From an uncultured Tenacibaculum sp. (GTDB lineage: Bacteria > Bacteroidota > Bacteroidia > Flavobacteriales > Flavobacteriaceae), in NCBI RefSeq assembly GCF_947498805.1, contig NZ_CANMLT010000004.1, forward strand, positions 124,001-188,000: a stretch of 64,000 nt of DNA. Direction: 5' to 3'. Of the stretch, positions 36,003-43,600 are shown in pieces; positions within the stretch are counted from its first letter, which is position 1; every line of letters starts with the position of its first letter. The notes below the pieces were generated by a model, which saw nothing but the letters and a program-made list of their open reading frames with translations, ran no database searches and had not been told where the DNA came from. Position numbers and translations under genes: made by a program.

Positions 36003-36797
36003 ATGATAAAGTATATACTGTTCCCTTTACGATTAATTTGGAGAATTTGGTTTTACATTTTAATAATAGTCACAGTACTATTAATGTCTCCATTTGTTTT
36101 AGTGTTGTTATCTGATGAAAAATATTACGAAACTTTTTGGAAATTAATGAGAGCATGGTCTTTTGTACTTATTTATGCCATGGGATTTCGATTGAAATCT
36201 GACATAAAAGAAGAGTTAAAGCCTGGTAAAAGTTATATGTTTATTGCCAATCATGCGTCGTTGTTAGATCCATGGATTATGATAGCACTGAGTAAAAATC
36301 CGATTTTGTTTGTTGGAAAAAAGGAATTGGTAAAATTACCTGTTTTTGGTTATTTTTATAAGAAGGCTGTAGTAATGGTCGATAGAAAAGATCCTAAAAG
36401 TAGAAAAGAGGTATATGCAAGAGTAAAAAAGCGTTTGGACGATGGATTGAGTATTGGAATTTTTCCTGAAGGCTTAGTTCCTACGGAGAATATAATATTA
36501 GCACCATTTACAAATGGAGCTTTTAGCCTATCCATAGAATATCAGATGGAAATAGTTCCTCAAATTTATTTTGATGCAAAGAGATTGTTCTCTTGGGATT
36601 TTTTCAAGGGGAGCCCGGGTACTTTTAGAGTTAAACAGAAAGAGTTTATTAAAACAGAAGGTTTAACAATGGAAGATAAAGAAAGCTTAAAAAAGCAAAC
36701 ATTCGATATGGTATATGACGAATTAATTGAAGATGAGTTATATATGAAAGATACTAATAGACCTAATAATGAGCGAGAATTTAAATCACCGTTATAG
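36003..36797 (+). CDS. Lysophospholipid acyltransferase (PlsC family), first gene of the sensor operon
   Basis: A 264-residue membrane acyltransferase with an N-terminal hydrophobic region (about 14-38, with a second near 50-62). It has the HX4D motif NHASLLD (83-89), AVVMVDRKDPKSRKE as middle motif and FPEGLVPTE (154-162) as the glycerol-phosphate motif, where the usual TRS is replaced by LVP. It probably acylates a lysophospholipid, but the substitution suggests a different specificity from the PlsC at 25790. A near-consensus TACATTCG -7 element at 35990-35997 sits just upstream. The end overlaps the hemolysin-III gene by 29 bases. Confidence 0.85.
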   Translation: MIKYILFPLRLIWRIWFYILIIVTVLLMSPFVLVLLSDEKYYETFWKLMRAWSFVLIYAMGFRLKSDIKEELKPGKSYMFIANHASLLDPWIMIALSKNPILFVGKKELVKLPVFGYFYKKAVVMVDRKDPKSRKEVYARVKKRLDDGLSIGIFPEGLVPTENIILAPFTNGAFSLSIEYQMEIVPQIYFDAKRLFSWDFFKGSPGTFRVKQKEFIKTEGLTMEDKESLKKQTFDMVYDELIEDELYMKDTNRPNNEREFKSPL

Positions 36798-37410
36798 CGA
36801 TAAAGAAGAAAGATTAAATGTTATTACCCATGGATTTGGAATGTTCATGAGTGTTATAGGTTTGTTTTTTTTAATATTTAAATCTTTTACATATTCAGGG
36901 TTTTGGAATCGAGCAAGTTTTGTTATTTATGGTGTAAGTATGATTGTACTTTATGCCGCTTCTACTTTCTATCATGCGGCTAAAAAACCTTCTTTAAGAA
37001 GAAAACTAAATATATTCGATCATGCAGCAATATATGTGCTCATTGCAGGTAGCTATTCTCCTTTTTGTATTGTAGTTCTAAATAATGACTTCGGATGGTA
37101 TATGTTCTTATTTGTTTGGACTTGTGCTTTGCTAGGAGTAATCTTAAAATTATTCTTTACAGGCAGGTTTGACAAAATTTCAACGTTTTTGTATTTATTA
37201 ATGGGTTGGCAGGTGATGTTTTTTATAAAACCAATCATGAATAACTTACCGTTAGAAGGACTTTATTATTTAATGGCTGGAGGAGTTGCTTATACGTTAG
37301 GAGCTATTTTGTATTCTATAAGTAGAATACCATATAATCACGCAATTTTTCATGTATTTGTGCTTTTTGGAAGCTTTTTTCACTTTATGACAATATTTTT
37401 CTATATTTAG
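36769..37410 (+). CDS. Hemolysin III/PAQR-family membrane protein
   Basis: A 213-residue, seven-helix protein of the YqfA/hemolysin-III group, relatives of eukaryotic adiponectin (PAQR) receptors. Family marks are EERLNVITHGFG (about 12-23), ASTFYHAAKK (His, about 64-73), FDHAAIYVLIAGSYSPF (about 83-99) and a C-terminal HAIFHVFVLFGSFFHF. The conserved Ser, His and Asp set fits a zinc-dependent lipid hydrolase-like site. It overlaps the acyltransferase by 29 bases and the first kinase gene follows seven bases later. This links lipid chemistry with the sensors downstream (inference). Confidence 0.9.
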   Translation: MSENLNHRYSDKEERLNVITHGFGMFMSVIGLFFLIFKSFTYSGFWNRASFVIYGVSMIVLYAASTFYHAAKKPSLRRKLNIFDHAAIYVLIAGSYSPFCIVVLNNDFGWYMFLFVWTCALLGVILKLFFTGRFDKISTFLYLLMGWQVMFFIKPIMNNLPLEGLYYLMAGGVAYTLGAILYSISRIPYNHAIFHVFVLFGSFFHFMTIFFYI

Positions 37411-37416
37411 AAAAGT

Positions 37417-38751
37417 ATGCTGCTTGATGTAAATTCACTGTTTTATTCTTGGATTCGAGGAGGAATTCTTCTTCTACTATTATATCATTTTGTTTTTTAT
37501 TTAAAAAATAAAGAGGAGGTCTATAAGTACTATTCAATTTATCTTTTTGGAATATTTATTTTTTTGATTAAAGATGTTTTTACAGGAGAGTTCATGTCTT
37601 GTGTATATGAGTATTTGGTTTTTTCAATCCAGTTTATTGCATTCTCTTTTTATATACATTTTACAAGAAAGTTATTGAACACAGAAGAAGATTATCCAAA
37701 ATGGAATAAAGCAGCTATTAAAGTGTCTAAAGTTTTATTAGGAATAGCAATTGTATTACTTCTTGTGCAGGCTTTTTTGGGATTTGAAATACAGAAACAA
37801 GTATTACTTTATGGTGCGCCTATATTTTCAATTGGTTTAATAGGAGGGCTAGCATATGTAGAGATTATCAAAACAAAAGCAGGTATTTATTCTTTAATAG
37901 GTTCAATAGTATTAATATTTGGAGCCAATATTACAGCAATTAAAATTATAAAAGGAGAATCGTTTTTAATCGATTTAAAAGCACATAGTATGTTTTACTT
38001 TTTTATCGGAATTTTAATACAAACGATCATTTATGCGTTTTTAATTGCAGATGTTTTAAAGAAAATTGAAGTCGAAAAATCAAGAATAGAGCTTAATTTA
38101 CATAAAAAATCTTCGCAATTATATGAACTAAAAATGACGGCTTTTAAGAATAAAATGAACCCTCATTTTTTGTTTAATTCATTAAATTCAATAAATAATT
38201 ATGTTATTCAGAATAAAAAAGAAGAAGCATCTAAGTTTATTGCGAAATTTTCAAGTTTAATTAGGAAGGTTTTGCAAACCACAGATGAGGTTTATATATC
38301 ACTTGCAGAAGAATTACGCATTTCAGAGTTGTATATTAACATAGAATTAGCTAGATTGAGACATAATTTCTCATATCAAATAAATATTGATGAAAGAATT
38401 GATGTCGAGAAAGTAAAAGTCGTTCCATTATACTTACAACCTTTTGTAGAAAATGCCATTTGGCATGGTTTGAGTGTACAAGACGGTGAAAAAAACTTAA
38501 TTATTAATATTAAAGAAAACGATAGTTTTATTGTAACTGAAATTATCGATAACGGCATTGGATTTGAAGAGTCATTACATAGAAAAAAGACTCAAGGAAT
38601 TCAACGCAAGTCCTTTGGAATAAAAACAGTAAAAGATAGATTAAATTTAATTTATACCCCCCATAATATTTCTATAGAGATTAATGAAGTTAATGAGAAG
38701 GAAAGTAAGGGTACTATAGTCACCATTACTTTTCCTAAGGAAAAAAAGTAA
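37417..38751 (+). CDS. 7-TM LytS-type sensor histidine kinase (copy 1)
   Basis: A 444-residue kinase. Seven membrane helices fill residues 1-215, then a short coil leads to the His_kinase domain. The phosphorylated His is His250 in MNPHFLFNSLNSINNYV. The ATPase part has PLYLQPFVENAIWHG (N box) and DNGIGFEE (G box), ending with GTIVTITFP. No extracellular sensor domain is seen, so the membrane helices themselves probably sense. It is the first of three paralogues that share the N-terminal FYSWIRGG. It lies 12 bases before the response-regulator gene. Confidence 0.9.
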   Translation: MLLDVNSLFYSWIRGGILLLLLYHFVFYLKNKEEVYKYYSIYLFGIFIFLIKDVFTGEFMSCVYEYLVFSIQFIAFSFYIHFTRKLLNTEEDYPKWNKAAIKVSKVLLGIAIVLLLVQAFLGFEIQKQVLLYGAPIFSIGLIGGLAYVEIIKTKAGIYSLIGSIVLIFGANITAIKIIKGESFLIDLKAHSMFYFFIGILIQTIIYAFLIADVLKKIEVEKSRIELNLHKKSSQLYELKMTAFKNKMNPHFLFNSLNSINNYVIQNKKEEASKFIAKFSSLIRKVLQTTDEVYISLAEELRISELYINIELARLRHNFSYQINIDERIDVEKVKVVPLYLQPFVENAIWHGLSVQDGEKNLIINIKENDSFIVTEIIDNGIGFEESLHRKKTQGIQRKSFGIKTVKDRLNLIYTPHNISIEINEVNEKESKGTIVTITFPKEKK

Positions 38752-38763
38752 AATTAAAGGTAT

Positions 38764-39471
38764 ATGTTAAAAATCGTAATTGTTGACGATGAAAAAGATG
38801 CGTTAGAAGCTCTTGAATGGAAAATTAATAAGTGCATTACTGATGAAGTTTCAATAACCAAATGTAGTTCCCCGGTTATAGCCGTAGACTTGGTTAAAGA
38901 ATTAAAACCACATCTCGTTTTTTTAGACATCCAAATGCCCGAAATGGATGGGTTCTCTTTTATTGAAAAATTCAATGAAAGGAGTTTTGAAGTAATTTTT
39001 ACAACTGCCTATGATGAATATGGCATAAAGGCAGTAAAGGCTAAGGCTTTAGATTATCTATTAAAACCCATCGATATTGATGAGCTAACTTTGGCAATGA
39101 TTAAGCTTAAAAAAGTCTTGAAGAATAAAGCTTATGATGAGGTTCCAGCAAAAATTAATATTCAAGCAGATGGTAAGGTATATTTAATACCAAAAGAAGA
39201 TGTATTGTATTTAAAATCTGATAAGAGTTATACTACTATTAACTTAACTAGTGGTAAGAATATTATTGCAACCAAGACATTAAAAGAGATTCAAAAGAAG
39301 TTTACCTGTCCGGAATTTGTAAGAGTACATAATTCGTATGTAGTTAATTTGAATTATGTAATTGAGTATAATAAAGGAGCCAATGAGTTGACTTTAAATG
39401 ACGGAACAATTGTAGCTGTAAGTAGAAGTAAAAAGAATGAGGTAATTAATGCTTTGAACATAGATAAATAA
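38764..39471 (+). CDS. LytTR-family response regulator
   Basis: A 235-residue regulator with a receiver domain (1-120; acidic VDDE at 7-10, phosphoacceptor Asp55 in FLDIQMPEMDG, Lys in LDYLLKPID) and a C-terminal LytTR DNA-binding domain (about 137-235, VLYLKSDKSYTTI and FVRVHNSYVVNL). LytTR regulators bind imperfect direct repeats at promoters. It is the only regulator in the cluster of three kinases, sits between copies 1 and 2, and overlaps the start of copy 2 by one base, suggesting coupled translation. Confidence 0.93.
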   Translation: MLKIVIVDDEKDALEALEWKINKCITDEVSITKCSSPVIAVDLVKELKPHLVFLDIQMPEMDGFSFIEKFNERSFEVIFTTAYDEYGIKAVKAKALDYLLKPIDIDELTLAMIKLKKVLKNKAYDEVPAKINIQADGKVYLIPKEDVLYLKSDKSYTTINLTSGKNIIATKTLKEIQKKFTCPEFVRVHNSYVVNLNYVIEYNKGANELTLNDGTIVAVSRSKKNEVINALNIDK

Positions 39472-40790
39472 TGTTGGTAGATATAAACTCAACTTTTTAC
39501 TCATGGATAAGGGGAGGTGTGTTTTTACTACTCTTAAGTAATTTTGTGGTCTTTCTTAAGAATAAAGAAAACCTTAACAAATATTTTAGCTTATACCTTT
39601 TCGGGATTTTCATCTATTTGCTTAAAGGAACCATACATAATGAGTTTTTTTTAAGTGTTTTTGAATTTACAAATGTTTCTTTGTGTGCTTTTTCCTGTGG
39701 ATTTTATTTAAATTTTATTCGTGTTTTACATAACTCAAAAGAAGAGTATCCTAAGTTTGATAAGATGGCGAAATCATTTAAAGATCAAATGTTTATTCTT
39801 GGATTTGTGTTTTTGGGGATAAACTTGATTTTTGGGTATGATTTTTTATTAAAAACTTTAGTATACATCGTTCCAATATATGTTACTTTGGTTATTGTTG
39901 GGTTGGCAAAAACTAAAATTATTATTGAGAACGAAGGGATATATTCACTGATAGCTTCTTGGTTTTTTTTTGTTACAGTTGTTATTTCTGTTTTAAAGGA
40001 TTATGGAAAAATAGAGTTTCTAAATGCTATTGAAGTTCACCCAATGTTTTTTGTATTTATAGGGATTATTGTTCAAACAATAATTTATACTTTTTTAATT
40101 GCAGACACGATACAAAGGGTATCTATAGAAAAGAATATGATAGAGCTTAATTTGGCTCGAAAAACGGCACAGTTGTACGAGTTAAGAATGACTGCATTTA
40201 AAAACCAATTAAAGCCTCACTTTTTATTCAATTCTTTGAATTCCATAAATAATTATGTAATTCAAAATAAAAAAGAATTGGCTTCTGACTATATAACCAA
40301 ATTTGCCAAGCTTATTAGAAAAGTATTACAAACTACAGAAGAGGTTACTATATCACTTGAAGAAGAATTGAGAACAGCCGAATTATATATTAAACTTGAG
40401 CAATCTAGATTACGACACTCTTTTAAATATGATATAAAAATAGATGATTCAATCATGGTTGAAAATGTAAAAGTAGTTCCACTATTTACACAGCCTTTTA
40501 TTGAAAATTCTATTTGGCATGGCTTGAGTTTAAAAGAGGAAGGACACTTAGTATTAAATGTAATAGATAAAGAAGACTTAATTCTAGTAGAGATAATAGA
40601 CAATGGTTTAGGATTAAGTAATACCTCTAAAAAAAGAAAAGAACATAAATCATTTGGTATTGACACTGTAAAAAACAGAATGAATTTAATTTATGGTGAA
40701 GAAAATGTTCAAATAGCTATTCATAACTTATCAGAGGAGAATTATTTAAAAGGGACTAAGGTGTCGATCTTTTTCCCAAAAACTATATAA
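39471..40790 (+). CDS. 7-TM LytS-type sensor histidine kinase (copy 2)
   Basis: A 439-residue paralogue of the 37417 kinase with the same layout: seven helices (1-215), His250 in LKPHFLFNSLNSINN, an N box in PLFTQPFIENSIWHG and a G box in DNGLGLSN. The residue before PHFLFN is Lys instead of Asn, and the second G-box glycine segment is LGLSN rather than IGFEE, so it may phosphorylate differently from the other copies. Helices 2-6 differ most between copies, in line with different inputs. The start codon overlaps the response-regulator stop. Confidence 0.88.
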   Translation: MLVDINSTFYSWIRGGVFLLLLSNFVVFLKNKENLNKYFSLYLFGIFIYLLKGTIHNEFFLSVFEFTNVSLCAFSCGFYLNFIRVLHNSKEEYPKFDKMAKSFKDQMFILGFVFLGINLIFGYDFLLKTLVYIVPIYVTLVIVGLAKTKIIIENEGIYSLIASWFFFVTVVISVLKDYGKIEFLNAIEVHPMFFVFIGIIVQTIIYTFLIADTIQRVSIEKNMIELNLARKTAQLYELRMTAFKNQLKPHFLFNSLNSINNYVIQNKKELASDYITKFAKLIRKVLQTTEEVTISLEEELRTAELYIKLEQSRLRHSFKYDIKIDDSIMVENVKVVPLFTQPFIENSIWHGLSLKEEGHLVLNVIDKEDLILVEIIDNGLGLSNTSKKRKEHKSFGIDTVKNRMNLIYGEENVQIAIHNLSEENYLKGTKVSIFFPKTI

Positions 40791-40791
40791 A

Positions 40792-42120
40792 ATGGAATTA
40801 TTAGATATAACATCAGCTTTTTATTCATGGATAAGAGGAGGATTGTTAGTATTATTTGTGTATCATTTTGTTATCTATCTTCAAAACAAAGATGATGTAC
40901 ATAAATATTATAGTATCTATTTATTTTGTTTAACCGTATATATCATTAGAGATGCCTTTACAGATCCTCAGGTACAGTATTACTATCAATATATAAGCTT
41001 TTCAATTCAATATATGGGTTACGCCTACTTTGTTGCGTTTTGTAGAAGTTTAGTCAATTGTAAAAAACACTTTCCTAAACTAGATAAAAATGCAAAAAGA
41101 CTGTCGTATGCATTGTTTGGTTTTTCTTTAACACTCGTTTTGGTTCAGTATTTTTTTGGGTATGAAGTACAAAAAAAAGTAGTGGCTTACTCTGTTCCGT
41201 TTTCTTCATTTTGTGCATTTTACGTGTTTTATATTCTATCGAGAAGAAAAACCAGGCAGGTTAAATACTTATTGGTAGGAGCTATATTGTTTCTAATTTT
41301 CGCAAATATTAGTTCTATCAAAATGGTTAAAGGGGAGTTTTATTTAATAGACTTTAAGGTGCATAGAATGTTTTACTATTTCGTAGGAGCTATTATTCAA
41401 AGTACGATTTATGCCATTTTAATTGGAAATTATTTTAAAGAAATTTCAGAGAAGAAAAGAGAAGCTGAGATTAATTTATTAATGCAAAGTAACCAAATTT
41501 CTAAATTAAAGATGACAGCTCTAAAGAGTCAGATGAATCCTCATTTCTTGTTTAATTCATTAAACTCGATTAATAACTATGTGATTCAGAATAAGGTAGA
41601 TGAAGCGTCAAACTATATAACTAAGTTTTCTTCACTGGTTAGAAAAGTTTTACAAGCAACAAATGAAAACACAATTTCATTAGAAGAAGAACTACAAATA
41701 ATATCCATTTATGTAAAACTTGAGCAGATGAGGTTAAAAGGAAATTTCACTGTTGATCAAAAAATAGATAAGGATATCGATCTAAAAAAAATAAGAGTGG
41801 TTCCTTTATTTATGCAACCTTTTATTGAAAATGCCATTTGGCACGGGTTAAGTCTTAAAAAAGGAACAAAAAAACTAAGCATCAATATCAAAAAGGTGCA
41901 TGACCGAATAGAGGTAAAAATAAAAGACAATGGAATAGGTATAGAGGCTAGTAAAAAAAGAAAATCACATCATTCAGTAAAGAAGAAATCATATGGTATT
42001 AATATCGTGAAAGAAAGAATGCGATTAATGTATGATGAGCATTATGATATTGTTATAGAAGAAATTCATGCTGAAAATGAAACTGGAACCCTTGTGATTA
42101 TTGCATTTCCCTTCGGTTAA
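40792..42120 (+). CDS. 7-TM LytS-type sensor histidine kinase (copy 3)
   Basis: A 442-residue paralogue. FYSWIRGG at about 10-17 again begins the first helix. Seven helices occupy 1-215, the phospho-His is His251 in MNPHFLFNSLNSINN, PLFMQPFIENAIWHG is the N box and DNGIGIEASKKRK the G box. All catalytic motifs are present. It begins one base after copy 2 stops and is the last coding gene of the 36003-42120 unit. It is most like copy 1 around the phospho-His. Three kinases with one regulator suggest signal integration or kinase heteromers (inference). Confidence 0.9.
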   Translation: MELLDITSAFYSWIRGGLLVLFVYHFVIYLQNKDDVHKYYSIYLFCLTVYIIRDAFTDPQVQYYYQYISFSIQYMGYAYFVAFCRSLVNCKKHFPKLDKNAKRLSYALFGFSLTLVLVQYFFGYEVQKKVVAYSVPFSSFCAFYVFYILSRRKTRQVKYLLVGAILFLIFANISSIKMVKGEFYLIDFKVHRMFYYFVGAIIQSTIYAILIGNYFKEISEKKREAEINLLMQSNQISKLKMTALKSQMNPHFLFNSLNSINNYVIQNKVDEASNYITKFSSLVRKVLQATNENTISLEEELQIISIYVKLEQMRLKGNFTVDQKIDKDIDLKKIRVVPLFMQPFIENAIWHGLSLKKGTKKLSINIKKVHDRIEVKIKDNGIGIEASKKRKSHHSVKKKSYGINIVKERMRLMYDEHYDIVIEEIHAENETGTLVIIAFPFG

Positions 42121-42188
42121 AAGAACCAAAAATTGCTAAATAAGTGTAATTTATTAAGAGATTACTACCAAATATTAAATGTGCTCAA

Positions 42189-42215
42189 TTGGCGCGCTTA
42201 GCATGCGTATCTTTG
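42189..42215 (+). promoter_or_regulatory. Consensus Bacteroidota promoter for a small RNA
   Basis: TTG at 42189-42191 and TATCTTTG (TAnnTTTG) at 42208-42215 with a 16-base spacer. No coding frame follows before the terminator at 42286-42318. Confidence 0.65.
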
Positions 42216-42221
42216 AACTAT

Positions 42222-42318
42222 GTTTTAAGGGGGAATAACCTGAGAATAAATCTGTGGGGGGCTAACTCAGGTTGTTAAAAAGAAGAAGGTTAAAAGTGAA
42301 GACTTTTAACCTTTTTTC
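42222..42318 (+). ncRNA. Candidate small RNA of about 97 nt with G-rich loop
   Basis: Bounded by the promoter at 42189-42215 and a terminator of 12 bp (AAGGTTAAAAGT, loop GAAG, and ACTTTTAACCTT with T run, 42286-42318). An internal stem pairs 42234-42244 with 42266-42276 (AATAACCTGAG with CTCAGGTTGTT, one G-U), leaving a 21-base loop containing six G (42256-42261). A second run of five G (42229-42233) precedes the stem. No start codon gives a reading frame beyond two codons in the leader. The GC and G content stand out against the AT-rich surroundings. The RNA could act by pairing with C-rich targets. I do not recognise the family. Confidence 0.55.
42286..42318. terminator. Terminator of the small RNA, possibly shared with the CYTH gene
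   Basis: A 12-bp perfect stem with a GAAG loop and six T on the plus strand. The minus strand is followed by a CTTCTTCTTTTT tract, so it may also stop the convergent CYTH gene transcript. Confidence 0.85.
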
Positions 42319-42320
42319 TT

Positions 42321-42791
42321 TTACCATTTTGAAAATGGGTTTTTACTAAGATTAGAATTGTAATATTTTTCAAGACCGGTTACTTCTCTACCTAACCAAT
42401 TTGGTTTGGTAAATTTTTCATTTTCGGATGAAAGCTCTACTTCAGCAACAGTTAATCCTTCATTTTCTCCTAAAAAAACATCCACCTCATAAAGATGATT
42501 ATTTACCTGGATTTGATATCTGTATTTTTCAATAATGCCTTCTTCACATAATTCGAGTAAACTTTTAGCTTCTTCCAACGGTATTTCTTTTTCCCATTCA
42601 AAACGTGTTGTTCCACTCTGATTTGAAGGACCTTTAATAGTTAGAAAGCCTTGGTCGTTTTTAACACGAACGCGTACTACTCTATTTTTATTCGAATTTA
42701 AGAAACCTTGTTTTATATAATCTTTCTTGTTTGCTTCTTTTTCAAAAGCATCTGAAAGCACTAAAAACTTTCTTTCAATTTCTACTGACAT
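42321..42791 (-). CDS. CYTH-domain triphosphate-binding protein
   Basis: A 156-residue protein of the CYTH/triphosphate tunnel metalloenzyme family. The N-terminal VEIERKFLV contains the ExExK motif. Later conserved strands are RVRVKNDQGFLTIKGP (about 39-54) and FEWEKEIP (about 64-71), and a LTVAEVELSSENE stretch (about 113-125) supplies metal ligands. Members hydrolyse inorganic or organic triphosphates such as PPPi or thiamine triphosphate. The true substrate is not readable here. A single-domain form of typical length (150-160). Confidence 0.92.
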   Translation of the reverse strand: MSVEIERKFLVLSDAFEKEANKKDYIKQGFLNSNKNRVVRVRVKNDQGFLTIKGPSNQSGTTRFEWEKEIPLEEAKSLLELCEEGIIEKYRYQIQVNNHLYEVDVFLGENEGLTVAEVELSSENEKFTKPNWLGREVTGLEKYYNSNLSKNPFSKW

Positions 42792-42847
42792 ATTTTATAT
42801 AAATGAAATTTGTACGAAAGTATTATTTTTTATCAATAACAATTAAA

Positions 42848-42855
42848 TACCTTTG
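42848..42855 (+). promoter_or_regulatory. -7 element for recO
   Basis: TACCTTTG matches TAnnTTTG perfectly, 19 bases before the recO ATG. The -33 element is not clear. Confidence 0.45.
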
Positions 42856-42874
42856 AGCAAAATTATTGTAATCA

Positions 42875-43597
42875 ATGTCTGTAATAACTTCTAAAGCTAT
42901 TGTTTTGAGTGCTATTAAATATGGTGACACAAGCTTAATAGTAAAATGTTTTACAGCGTTAGAAGGAGTTAAAACATACCTAGTAAAAGGAGTGTTAAAG
43001 TCTAAAAAAGGAAAATTTAAACCTTCCTATTTTCAACCATTAACTCAAATTCAAATAACTGCCAATAATTATTCTAAAGGAACTTTATACACGTTTAAAG
43101 AGGTACAGGTAATTAATCCGTATTTAACAATACATACTTCAGTAATAAAGCAAACAATCCTTATGTTTTTGTCAGAAGTATTGTCCAATATTATTCAAGA
43201 AGAAGAAGAGAATAAATCACTTTATATTTATATTGAAACTGCGCTCATATGGTTAGACACACACACAGAAGTTTCTAACTTTCATTTACTTTTTTTATTA
43301 AACCTCTCTAAGTTTTTAGGTTTTTATCCAGATGTGTCTGAAAAAGATAAACCTGTTTTTAGTTTGATAGATGGTCGTTTTATTAACTCGAGCTATGAAA
43401 AATTAATCATATCAGGAGATAAACTTTTACTATTTAAAAGTCTATTAGGCATAAATTTTGATGCAATAAACACAATTTCTTATAACAAGGAAGAAAGACA
43501 AGTAATTCTTCAGGTAATAATTCAGTATTTTGAATTACATTTGGAGGGTTTTAAAAAACCAAAATCATTAGCAGTATTAGAAGCGGTGTTTAGTTAG
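42875..43597 (+). CDS. recO: DNA repair protein RecO
   Basis: A 240-residue protein. The N-terminal OB-fold starts with SKAIVLSAIKYGDTSLIVKCF and leads into TYLVKGVL, typical RecO. The C-terminal helical part ends with a FELHLEGFKKPKSL-type segment. RecO, with RecR and RecF, loads RecA on SSB-coated DNA. The Zn-binding Cys set of some RecO proteins is missing (only one Cys is seen), as in many Bacteroidota. The receptor gene follows three bases later, so the two may be on one transcript, though their jobs are unrelated. Confidence 0.92.
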   Translation: MSVITSKAIVLSAIKYGDTSLIVKCFTALEGVKTYLVKGVLKSKKGKFKPSYFQPLTQIQITANNYSKGTLYTFKEVQVINPYLTIHTSVIKQTILMFLSEVLSNIIQEEEENKSLYIYIETALIWLDTHTEVSNFHLLFLLNLSKFLGFYPDVSEKDKPVFSLIDGRFINSSYEKLIISGDKLLLFKSLLGINFDAINTISYNKEERQVILQVIIQYFELHLEGFKKPKSLAVLEAVFS

Positions 43598-43600
43598 ATT

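Noticed and set aside
42121..42320. A tRNA or short protein gene in the gap after the third kinase
   Set aside because: No cloverleaf can be drawn, and the only start codon after the promoter (ATG TTT TAA) is followed at once by a stop.
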